A DNA stretch of 14,058 nucleotides, taken from contig JALHFZ010000043.1 of the NCBI GenBank assembly GCA_022837505.1, positions 1 to 14,058 of the forward strand. The letters are read 5' to 3'. This document shows, piece by piece, positions 6,204 through 12,725 of the stretch. The first letter of the stretch is position 1; each line of letters begins with the position of its first letter. Source of the DNA: Synergistaceae bacterium (GTDB taxonomy: Bacteria > Synergistota > Synergistia > Synergistales > Aminobacteriaceae). Position numbers and translations under genes: made by a program. The notes beneath the pieces were generated by a model, which did not search any database, had not been told where the DNA came from, and worked only from the letters and a program-made list of their open reading frames with translations.

Positions 6204-7540
6204 TTTACACCCTCACTCCCCTTTCCGTTTCCCGTGCGCCCCAGGGCGAAATCCATCTCAATCTGGGCTTTCCGAGTATCGTAGATACTTTCCACGAGGG
6301 AATTTTTCGCGTTGGTGAGAGCCACTCGGGAATCGAGGACGTCGATGTTGGTTCCCACCTGGGCGGCATAGCGTCGGAGGGCCATACGGTATTCCTCTCC
6401 GGCGCTTTTTTCCAGGGCCCGGGCGACGTTGATTCGCTGAAGGGAGGATTCGTAATTGAGTTTTGCCACGGAGATCTCAAGGGCTATCTGCCTTTTAAGA
6501 TCCTCTATCCGATAGTAAAGCTCATCCGCAGCCGCCCTGGCCTCCCGGGCTTTTGCCTCAGTCTCCCCGCCGTCCCAGAGGGTCCAGGACGCGGCCAGGG
6601 TGATCCTCCAGTCCTCGGCCTTCGAAGGGAAAAAGACCTCATCCGCTGCATAGACCTCCCCTGAAAGGATGATCTGCGGCCCTCCGAGGGCCGAGGCGGC
6701 CCGGGAGGAGAAGAGAGCGGAGTTCATGGCCCGCTCCAGGGCCTTCATTTCCGGGCGAAACCGGAGGGCGAAGGAGAGAGGGTCCTCCGGAAAGGGGGGG
6801 TAGACCCCTTCCTCCTCTCCGGGAGGGAGGGAGAAGGCATTTCTGAGGGGGAGCCCCACCGCTCTTTCCAGGGCCTGCCAAGCCACGGCAACGGAATTTT
6901 CTCCCTTTATTCTGTTCAGCTCGGCCTCTGAGACGGACACCTCCACCCGCAGCACCTCGCTGCCGGCCACGGCTCCGTTCTTCAGGAGTATTTGTACCTG
7001 GCGGAGATGTTCTTTCGCAAGGGCGAGCACTTCCTCTGCCACCTCAAGTCTGCTCCTCGCCCGGAGAAGGTCGTACCAGGAGGACTGCACCGACCAGAAC
7101 ACCCCCTGGCGGGTGCGCTCCTCCTGGGCGATTATCCCCTCGAGGGCGGCTTTCCTGGCCTTTTCATTGAGGCGAAGGGCCCCTCCGGAATAGAGCACAT
7201 GGGTCAGAGAGAGGGCTGCTTTCCAGGTGGTCTGAAAGCCCGCCCGGGCGAAACCGACCTGCCCTCCCCCGATGAAGACGGGATGGAGAGGGGCATCTCC
7301 CGTCTCCTGATAGAGCAGGGAGACCGCGAGGTCCGGAACTCCGGCGGCTGTGGCCTGGTCGAGCCGCGCCTTGCCCTGGGCGATGCGCTCCCTTCCCGCA
7401 GACAGGACTGGATTATTTTTCTCCGCAAGGTCAAGGGCTTTTTCAAGCGTGAGGGGGGAACCCTCCCCCGCCGCGCTCCGGCAGAGGACAAACAGAAGAA
7501 GAAAAATCAGAAAGAGCGGCTTACCCCTGATTTTCTTCAT
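6200..7540 (-). CDS. TolC-like outer membrane efflux channel
   Basis: This 446-residue outer membrane factor would form the trimeric exit duct of the pump. The start chosen is ATG 7540 because it opens a good signal peptide: MKKIRGKPLFLIFLLLFVLC, then RSAAGEG with a likely cut near residue 25. C20 does not sit in a proper lipobox (preceding residue L). After it come two OEP repeats rich in helical heptads, about 30-215 and 230-435. The first opens with LTLEKALDLAEKNNPVLSAG, the typical beginning of such proteins. The gene starts 20 bases inside tetR, with only a weak GGGGAAG ribosome site, so it probably depends on coupling to tetR translation. It ends in an ATGA overlap with the fusion protein. 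The longer open frame back to 7768 is rejected since it lies inside tetR. Confidence 0.92.
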   Translation of the reverse strand: MKKIRGKPLFLIFLLLFVLCRSAAGEGSPLTLEKALDLAEKNNPVLSAGRERIAQGKARLDQATAAGVPDLAVSLLYQETGDAPLHPVFIGGGQVGFARAGFQTTWKAALSLTHVLYSGGALRLNEKARKAALEGIIAQEERTRQGVFWSVQSSWYDLLRARSRLEVAEEVLALAKEHLRQVQILLKNGAVAGSEVLRVEVSVSEAELNRIKGENSVAVAWQALERAVGLPLRNAFSLPPGEEEGVYPPFPEDPLSFALRFRPEMKALERAMNSALFSSRAASALGGPQIILSGEVYAADEVFFPSKAEDWRITLAASWTLWDGGETEAKAREARAAADELYYRIEDLKRQIALEISVAKLNYESSLQRINVARALEKSAGEEYRMALRRYAAQVGTNIDVLDSRVALTNAKNSLVESIYDTRKAQIEMDFALGRTGNGKGSEGVK

Positions 7541-8138
7541 GACCGAGCTTCCCCAGAAAGGACTGGATGAGAAAATGCCATATTTTACTCGCTTTTTTCC
7601 GCGAGAGGGAGAGTTCGAGGTTGAGGATGATCCCGTGGAGGATAGTGATGAACATGTCGACCATCTCGCCGTGGGAGAACCCCTGGCGCTGGAGTATCTC
7701 CCCCGGGAAGATGCTCTGAAAGAGAGGTTGAATCTCTCTCGCCAAGCGCTCCCGAAGGGAGGCGGCAAAATCGACCATCTCTTCGTTCCCTCTCATGGCC
7801 TCCAGGCTCAGATGAATGAAGAGAAGACGGCAGAGGGTATCGTCGGCCAGGTTTTCGATGAGCCGGTCCCCCCGGGAGATGAGAAAATCCATTCCCGACC
7901 CCTCAAGGGTTTCCATGTCAGGAGGGATGATCAGGGAGAGAATCCTGTCGGACTCCTCGGAGAGAACGGCCTTGTAGAGTTCCCATTTTCCGGGAAAATA
8001 CCAGTAAATCGTCCCCTTGCTGAGGCCGGTTTTTTTTAAGATAAAATCCATGCTCGTTCCGTAGTACCCCTTTTCGGCAAAACCCTCCCTCGCTGCGTTC
8101 AGAAGAGCCCGCCTCGTATCCGTACTCTTTTCGGCCAT
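7521..8138 (-). CDS. TetR/AcrR-family repressor of the efflux operon
   Basis: This 205-residue regulator has an N-terminal helix-turn-helix at about 8-54: TRRALLNAAREGFAEKGYYG followed by the recognition segment TGLSKGTIYWYF (37-48) and the K51-W-E-L-Y helix. The ligand-binding C-terminal half is divergent, as usual, and gives no clue to the inducer. It is the first gene of the operon. Its start is 23 bases from the predicted -10 box, with AAGGGGG as ribosome site. The palindrome at 8172-8187 between the promoter boxes is the probable binding site, so it should repress itself and the pump until a substrate binds. The last 20 bases overlap the TolC-like gene. Confidence 0.95.
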   Translation of the reverse strand: MAEKSTDTRRALLNAAREGFAEKGYYGTSMDFILKKTGLSKGTIYWYFPGKWELYKAVLSEESDRILSLIIPPDMETLEGSGMDFLISRGDRLIENLADDTLCRLLFIHLSLEAMRGNEEMVDFAASLRERLAREIQPLFQSIFPGEILQRQGFSHGEMVDMFITILHGIILNLELSLSRKKASKIWHFLIQSFLGKLGHEENQG

Positions 8139-8160
8139 CTCGCCATCCCCCTTCGGCCAA

Positions 8161-8189
8161 AGAATACACTAGACTAACCGGTCAGTCAA
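8161..8189 (-). promoter_or_regulatory. Sigma70 promoter of the tetR-efflux operon
   Basis: The minus strand has TTGACT (8184-8189) and TATTCT (8161-8166) with an ideal 17-base spacer. Transcription would start near 8154, before tetR at 8138. It lies only 11 bases from the rpsI terminator T-run. Confidence 0.82.
8172..8187. promoter_or_regulatory. Palindromic TetR operator
   Basis: GACTAACCGGTCAGTC is a 16-base inverted repeat with 7 of 8 base pairs symmetrical around CCGG. It fills most of the spacer between the -35 and -10 boxes and overlaps the -35. This size and placement are typical of TetR-family operators, so binding would block RNA polymerase. Assignment to the adjacent tetR is an inference. 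Confidence 0.75.
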
Positions 8190-8200
8190 GTCCAGGGCAG

Positions 8201-8228
8201 AAAAAAACAGGCCCTGATAAAGGGCCTG
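8201..8228 (-). terminator. Intrinsic terminator after rplM-rpsI
   Basis: A perfect 8-bp stem (CAGGCCCT/AGGGCCTG on the two strands, 8208-8228) with a 5-base loop is followed on the minus strand by seven T (8201-8207). It lies 34 bases after the rpsI stop codon and insulates the efflux operon from ribosomal protein transcription. Confidence 0.95.
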
Positions 8229-8261
8229 GGAGGCTGCAACACTGCCGGAGCAGAGGACGGT

Positions 8262-8657
8262 CTACCGCTTCGAGAACTGCCGGAGCCCGCGGGCACCCTT
8301 CTGGCCGAATTTCTTCCTTTCGACCATCCGGGAATCCCTGGTGAGAAGGCCGTTCTTCTTGAGTACCGGGCGTAGGTCGGGGTTCAGCTTGAGAAGAGCC
8401 CTGGCGATGCCGAGACGTACAGCTCCCGACTGGCCGGTAAGGCCGCCGCCGGAGGCGCGGACGAAGACGTCCACTTTCCCCTCGAGGCCTGCGGTCTTCA
8501 GAGGCTGGGTGGCGCTGGTCTGCCAGATGACCCTGGGGAAGTAATCCTCAAGGGTTCTTTCGTTGATCGTGATCGTTCCGTCGCCGGGGCGAACCCGTAC
8601 GCGGGCGAGAGCGCACTTTCTTCTGCCTGTACCCCAGCAGTAGGGTGATTTCTGCAT
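8262..8657 (-). CDS. rpsI: 30S ribosomal protein S9
   Basis: This 131-residue protein of the small subunit contacts the P-site tRNA through its C-terminal tail. Visible hallmarks are the N-terminal WGTGRRKCALARV (8-20), the central SGGGLTGQSGAVRLGIARAL (69-88) and the basic tail DSRMVERKKFGQKGARGLRQ ending in FSKR. The length is normal for the family. The ATG follows GAGGGGG and lies 24 bases after rplM, the conserved bacterial order. The intrinsic terminator at 8201-8228 ends the transcript. Confidence 0.98.
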   Translation of the reverse strand: MQKSPYCWGTGRRKCALARVRVRPGDGTITINERTLEDYFPRVIWQTSATQPLKTAGLEGKVDVFVRASGGGLTGQSGAVRLGIARALLKLNPDLRPVLKKNGLLTRDSRMVERKKFGQKGARGLRQFSKR

Positions 8658-8681
8658 CTACTTTTTCCCCCTCATTCCGAA

Positions 8682-9113
8682 TTACACTTCAATAGTCACA
8701 GGGCACTGAGCCCCATGGGGATGCTCGGGACCGGCATATACCTTGAGTTTGCGGTGCATTTTCAGCCTGGTCCGGGGAAGCATGCCCTTCACAACCCGTT
8801 CCATGAGCTGAACGGGCTTTTTATCGATCATTTCTCCGTAGGTAGCGGAGCGGAATCCTCCGATGTACCCCGTATAATGGTGGACAGTGCCCTTCAGTCT
8901 TTTGTTTCCGGTAAGCTTCGCTTTTCCGGCGTTGATAATGATGACGAAGTCGCCGCAATCCACATGGGGTGTGTAGGTTGGCTTGTTCTTTCCCATGAGT
9001 ATTTTTGCTACCTGGGATGCGATACGGCCGAGAGGCTTGTCTGTGGCATCGACAAGGAACCAGCGATGCTCAACCTTCTCTTTTACGGCCATATAGGAAC
9101 GGGTGTCCGACAT
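8682..9113 (-). CDS. rplM: 50S ribosomal protein L13
   Basis: This 143-residue protein is an early assembly protein of the large subunit. Family features include WFLVDATDKPLGRIASQVAK (18-37), TPHVDCGDFVIIINAGKAKL (48-67) and the segment with HHYTGYIGGF and MLPRTRLKMHRKLKVYAGPE (near 109-130). Length is normal. The ATG has a strong AAGGAGG 7 bases upstream. It forms the usual two-gene unit with rpsI. No strong promoter is evident in the 168 bases before it, so it may be served by read-through from pncB, by a weak promoter, or both. Confidence 0.98.
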   Translation of the reverse strand: MSDTRSYMAVKEKVEHRWFLVDATDKPLGRIASQVAKILMGKNKPTYTPHVDCGDFVIIINAGKAKLTGNKRLKGTVHHYTGYIGGFRSATYGEMIDKKPVQLMERVVKGMLPRTRLKMHRKLKVYAGPEHPHGAQCPVTIEV

Positions 9114-9120
9114 GGTATTT

Positions 9121-9127
9121 CCTCCTT
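9121..9127 (-). promoter_or_regulatory. Ribosome binding site of rplM
   Basis: AAGGAGG on the minus strand, 7 bases before the rplM ATG. This is a near-ideal site, as expected for a highly expressed ribosomal protein. Confidence 0.85.
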
Positions 9128-9281
9128 CATTTTCTTTCCTGCAGTTTTTTCATTTATATATGGAAACCACCGGCCGTCTTGGAGAAGAAAAGCCGCCCGA
9201 GCAGAATCGGATTCCGTGGCAGGGAAAATCCGGGGCATTCTTTCTTCCGAAGGACAAACTGGTGCAGAGAAAGCCAAGATA

Positions 9282-10352
9282 CTATTTTACACGAGAAAGA
9301 CGGGGATTTTCAATCCTTCCGGGAATTCTGCCCCGTTTTGCTATGGGTACTCCCTCGATCTCCTTTATGTCCAGGGTCATGTCGATGGGGTTCGCATGGG
9401 AAATGTAGCTCCCCACACCGAAGGAGTTTGCTCCGGCCCGGGAGAGTTCCCTGATTCGCTCGGGGAAAAGTCCCCCTGAGACCACGATCTCCACTTCCGG
9501 GAACCCCGCAAGATCAAGGCGGGCACGGATTTCCCGGACAAGGGCGGGGGAAACCCCTCCTCTTTCGCCGGGAGTGTCGAGACGGACTGCCGAAAGCTTG
9601 TCCCCGAGGGCAGAGGCCACCCTGGAGGTCTCTTCCCATTCATCCTTGAAGGTATCTACAAGAACGATACGGGGTTCCCCCTCGGGCATGACCGAATCGT
9701 ATTGCAGGGCGAGAGAGACGGTGTCTCCCATAATAAGCACGGCGGCATGGGGAACGGTCCCCAGAGGCTCTCTTCCCGCGAGGCGGGCGCCGAGGATGCA
9801 GCTAGCACCGGCACACCCCCCTGTACGGACGGCTGTCCGCTCCATGACCGGAGCGATGGCGGGGTGCACATGCCTGGCGCCGAAGCAGAGGACGGGTTTC
9901 CCCCCCGCGGCCTCAACACATTCCCGGGCAGCGGTCGCCCAGGCGGAGGAGCTGGCAAGCATGCCGAGGATGACTGTTTCGTACATCCCGAAGGCCTCAT
10001 AGGGGCCCTCTATTCTGAGAAGGACCTCCTGGGGATAAAAGGAGTCTCCCTCCCGAAGGGCCCAGACCTCCACATCGGAGTTTTCAAGGACCCTGAGAGT
10101 CTCTTCAAGGCCCGCGAATACACCGGGCTTTCTGGCAAAGACCTCGGAAGTGACGCTGGTGCAGAGTTTGCCGGCGGCTCGGAGGACATCCCGGGTCTTT
10201 ACAAAGTAGACATCGGTAGTATAGCCCCCGAGAATTTCCTCATGGGTGGCGGAAAAAAGCCGGTCTTCCCGAACTGAGAACTCCTGAACGTCCCGATAGC
10301 TGTCGAGGGTCGCCAAAGAAGAAGTATCTCCTTCGCAGGGGGTTGTCTCCAT
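9282..10352 (-). CDS. pncB: Nicotinate phosphoribosyltransferase (short type)
   Basis: This 356-residue cytoplasmic enzyme makes nicotinate mononucleotide from nicotinate and PRPP in NAD salvage. Diagnostic stretches are FSATHEEILGGYTTDVYF (33-50), FGARHVHPAIAP (157-168), GGCAGASCILGARLAG (178-193), GTVPHA (198-203, with H202 as candidate phosphorylated histidine), VSGGL (291-295), FGVGSYI (311-317) and PIDMTLDIKE with AKRGRIPG near the end. The architecture resembles the shorter archaeal-type enzymes rather than E. coli PncB. ATG 10352 lies 5 bases after the secG stop and lacks a Shine-Dalgarno sequence. An alternative TTG at 10316, preceded by GAAGGAG, would shorten the protein by 12 residues. 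Quinolinate phosphoribosyltransferase shares the fold but not these motifs. Confidence 0.88.
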   Translation of the reverse strand: METTPCEGDTSSLATLDSYRDVQEFSVREDRLFSATHEEILGGYTTDVYFVKTRDVLRAAGKLCTSVTSEVFARKPGVFAGLEETLRVLENSDVEVWALREGDSFYPQEVLLRIEGPYEAFGMYETVILGMLASSSAWATAARECVEAAGGKPVLCFGARHVHPAIAPVMERTAVRTGGCAGASCILGARLAGREPLGTVPHAAVLIMGDTVSLALQYDSVMPEGEPRIVLVDTFKDEWEETSRVASALGDKLSAVRLDTPGERGGVSPALVREIRARLDLAGFPEVEIVVSGGLFPERIRELSRAGANSFGVGSYISHANPIDMTLDIKEIEGVPIAKRGRIPGRIENPRLSRVK

Positions 10353-10357
10353 GACGG

Positions 10358-10585
10358 CTATTTATAGAGGACGAGGACTATTGCCGTCACCATGAAGAGA
10401 ACGGTCAGTACAACCGTGACCTTTGATAACCCCGTGAATCGCTGCCACTGGCTGCCTCCCATGTCGGCCTGCGTTCCTCCTCCGAAGATTCCGGAGAACC
10501 CTCCCTGTTTTCTCTGCTGAAGAAGGATCACCCCTGAAAGGGAAATGCAGATAAGGATGTGTATAACTCCAAGTATAGTCTTCAC
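10358..10585 (-). CDS. secG: Preprotein translocase subunit SecG
   Basis: This 75-residue inner membrane protein assists the SecYEG channel. It has two hydrophobic helices, about 3-22 (ILGVIHILICISLSGVILLQ) and 55-74 near the C-terminus. The conserved loop between them contains QQRKQGG, FSGIFGGG and the Q-W-QRFTG segment before TM2. The GTG at 10585 is chosen over the GTG three codons upstream (10594), because AGGAGG at 10594-10599 lies 8 bases before it but abuts the earlier one. Short gaps to rdgB (about 44 bases) and pncB (5 bases) suggest co-transcription. Confidence 0.93.
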   Translation of the reverse strand: MKTILGVIHILICISLSGVILLQQRKQGGFSGIFGGGTQADMGGSQWQRFTGLSKVTVVLTVLFMVTAIVLVLYK

Positions 10586-10593
10586 GCTGCGCA

Positions 10594-10599
10594 CCTCCT
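10594..10599 (-). promoter_or_regulatory. Ribosome binding site deciding the secG start
   Basis: AGGAGG on the minus strand. It overlaps the first possible GTG (10594) and stands 8 bases before the second GTG (10585), so the second is preferred. Confidence 0.8.
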
Positions 10600-10629
10600 A
10601 GAAAATTGGAACCCTGTCCAAACGAAAAG

Positions 10630-11232
10630 CTATTTTATCACAGAACTATGGGAAAGAATATCCATCATTGCATAACCTGCAAGGGCACGATGGGAGATGG
10701 CGCCTTTTATCTCCCTGGAAATTTCGCCGAAGGTCCCTGTCTGACCCAGGGGGCGGAAAACCGGATCGTAGCCGAACCCCCCCCTCCCCCTCGGTTCTCC
10801 GGTGATTTCTCCCGGACAAACCCCCTCGGTGATAAGGGAAAAACCCTCGCCGGGAAAACAGAGGGCGAAGGCGGCCACATAGCGGGCATACCGGTCAGTC
10901 TCCCCCCTCATCTGGTGAAGCATCCATTCCACCCTGCCGGGGTCATCCTCCGCCATTCGTGCGGAGAAAATACCCGGGCGCCAGTCAAGGGCACGGACCT
11001 CCACGCCGCTGTCGTCGGCAAGGGAGGGAAGGCCTGTGGTTTCCGCCCATGCCCTGGCTTTGATATAGGCGTTGGAGGCGTAGGTCGTTCCGTCCTCCTC
11101 CACGTCAAGCAAAGCCCTGTCAGGGCCGAAGATGATGGGGATTCCCAGAGGGGCGAAGAGCTCCGCCACCTCGCCGTATTTATGACGGTTGCCGCTTGCG
11201 AAGAGAAGCCCCGCGGACAGAGGGTTCTTCAT
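10630..11232 (-). CDS. rdgB: Non-canonical purine NTP pyrophosphatase (RdgB/HAM1)
   Basis: This 200-residue cytoplasmic enzyme hydrolyses ITP, dITP and XTP to monophosphates, keeping deaminated purines out of DNA and RNA. Family motifs are all present: FASGNRHKYGEV (11-22), DGTTYASNAYIKA (48-59), LADDSGVEV (71-79), the GGFGYDPVF substrate loop (151-159), TFGEISREIKGAISHR (167-182). The length is typical. Its ATG overlaps the rph stop as ATGA, a pairing of rph and rdgB known from many bacteria, so the two are probably translated together. Sequences before the ATG are part of rph and carry no strong ribosome site. Confidence 0.97.
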   Translation of the reverse strand: MKNPLSAGLLFASGNRHKYGEVAELFAPLGIPIIFGPDRALLDVEEDGTTYASNAYIKARAWAETTGLPSLADDSGVEVRALDWRPGIFSARMAEDDPGRVEWMLHQMRGETDRYARYVAAFALCFPGEGFSLITEGVCPGEITGEPRGRGGFGYDPVFRPLGQTGTFGEISREIKGAISHRALAGYAMMDILSHSSVIK

Positions 11233-11963
11233 AGCAGGTCCAGGGCCTTTTCCTGAAGATCAAGGATTTCCCGGATTCCCTTTGTACCGAGGGAGAGGAA
11301 GGCCTGGAGTTCATCCGGAGAGAAGACTCCCCTCTCCCCGGTCCCCTGAATTTCAACGAAGTCACCGGTGGAGGTCATGAAGATATTCATATCCACCTCA
11401 GCCCGGCAGTCTTCGCTGTAGTCAAGGTCGAGAAGCATTTCTCCCTCTATTTTCCCGATGCTGACGGCGGCAAGGGAGAATTTCAGAGGGAGGGTCCCGA
11501 AGGCGCCCTTTTCCTGAAGAAACCGCAGGCTGTCCACAAGGGCCACAAACCCTCCCGAGACTGCCGCGGTCCGGGTTCCTCCGTCGGCCTGGAGCACATC
11601 GCAGTCGAGGATGATCGTCCGCTCTCCGAGGGCGGTCATGTCGACAGCAGAGCGGAGAACCCTGCCGACGAGCCTCTGGATTTCAGTGCTTCTGCCGTCC
11701 GGGCCTCCTCTTGCGGTGCTCCTCGTTGTCCGTACGGCAGTGGCCCGGGGGAGCATGGAGTATTCGGCGGTAATCCACCCCTTGCCGCTTCCCCGGAGAA
11801 AGGGGGGAACCCGCTCCTCCACCGTAGCGTTGCACAGGACCCGGGTGTTTCCGAAGGAGACGAGGACAGAACCCTCGGCGTAGCGGGTGTAGTTCCGTTC
11901 AAAAGATACGGGACGAAGCTCGTCCTCCCTCCGTCCGTCCCTGCGGTCGATCACCGGGGTCAT
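11229..11963 (-). CDS. rph: Ribonuclease PH
   Basis: This 244-residue phosphate-dependent 3'-exoribonuclease trims tRNA 3' ends, normally as a hexamer. It has the N-terminal RRDGR (7-11), FGNTRVLCNATVEE (37-50), the core GWITAEYSMLPRAT (62-75), GRSTEIQRLVGRVLR (90-104, holding an RNA- or phosphate-contacting arginine) and LDCDVLQADGGTRTAAVSGG (119-138) with the phosphate-binding T130-R131. The acidic LDLDYSED (178-185) fits the catalytic metal site. Length is normal at about 240. It overlaps gerMN upstream and rdgB downstream by 4 bases each. Confidence 0.98.
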   Translation of the reverse strand: MTPVIDRRDGRREDELRPVSFERNYTRYAEGSVLVSFGNTRVLCNATVEERVPPFLRGSGKGWITAEYSMLPRATAVRTTRSTARGGPDGRSTEIQRLVGRVLRSAVDMTALGERTIILDCDVLQADGGTRTAAVSGGFVALVDSLRFLQEKGAFGTLPLKFSLAAVSIGKIEGEMLLDLDYSEDCRAEVDMNIFMTSTGDFVEIQGTGERGVFSPDELQAFLSLGTKGIREILDLQEKALDLL

Positions 11964-12688
11964 GCCTTCGGGAGCTGCCAGGGGACGGAAAGGTCCACGG
12001 GGGAGCCGGACTTCTCTCCGGGAACCTCTCCGTCCACGAGAAAGCGCACCTTTACGATGGGGGAAAAGTTTTCGGTCATCGTCTGAACTACCCCTGTGAT
12101 GAAGAGGGTGCTCTCCTCCTTACCCTGGCTCGCCAGAGAGGAGACGAAGGCGGCGGGAAAATCAAGATAGAGGGTGTTTCCCGCCCGGAAGGTATGGAGC
12201 ACTTTCACATCGGCAGAGAATTTTCCGGGCAGAAAAGAGATGATCTTTCCGACCACCTGGCGGATGTCATCGTCCATAATGCCCGAAAGAAGTTCAACCT
12301 TCTCGGCGGCGATCGTTCCCTCTTTTGGATAATAAAGGGTGAAGCCAACTTTTCTGGCGTTGAGGCGGATTTCCCCATCCTCCTGTTCAAGCATCTCCGC
12401 GGCCCCCTCACGGTTCTCCGCCACGTCCGAACGGACGAGAATATCCTTCCGGTTCAGCATTCTCAAGGCGAGGGATGTTCCCACATAGCCGGCCACGAAA
12501 CAGAAAAGGATGACCCCCGCCCAGGCGACGATCCGGAAGAGAAGGGGGGCTTTCTTCACTTCCTCCCTGGCGGGTCTGCGGCGGCGGGACGAACGGTAGG
12601 GTTCCCCCTGCCCGTCCGGGGCGTCTTCCCGGCCTATATTTCTCATTGTATAGTCGTCCTCGTACTCATCTTCGTATTTTTCTTCCAT
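11960..12688 (-). CDS. GerMN-domain membrane-anchored protein
   Basis: This 242-residue protein has three parts. Residues 1-45 are a cytoplasmic tail, very acidic at first (MEEKYEDEYEDDYT) and then Arg-rich (SSRRRRPAREEVKK). A single transmembrane helix follows at about 49-72. An exported GerMN-like domain lies at about 110-235, with VGFTLYYPKEG, AGNTLYLDFPAAFVSS, LFITGVVQTMTE and VRFLVDGEVPGEKSG as the recognisable elements. GerMN domains occur in the spore germination protein GerM and in envelope proteins of non-sporing bacteria; their biochemical role is poorly known. No lipobox is seen, unlike many GerM proteins. The start at ATG 12688 follows GAGGGGAG. Its position directly after an Ami_3 amidase points to peptidoglycan remodelling, and it overlaps rph by 4 bases. 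Confidence 0.88.
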   Translation of the reverse strand: MEEKYEDEYEDDYTMRNIGREDAPDGQGEPYRSSRRRRPAREEVKKAPLLFRIVAWAGVILFCFVAGYVGTSLALRMLNRKDILVRSDVAENREGAAEMLEQEDGEIRLNARKVGFTLYYPKEGTIAAEKVELLSGIMDDDIRQVVGKIISFLPGKFSADVKVLHTFRAGNTLYLDFPAAFVSSLASQGKEESTLFITGVVQTMTENFSPIVKVRFLVDGEVPGEKSGSPVDLSVPWQLPKA

Positions 12689-12725
12689 AGAGTACTCCCC
12701 TCCCTCATTTTTTCAGGCGGAACAG

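Noticed and set aside
7541..7768. Extension of the TolC-like protein upstream to 7768
   Set aside because: This part lies inside tetR, is Ser/Arg-rich shadow sequence, and would hide the clear signal peptide that begins at 7540.
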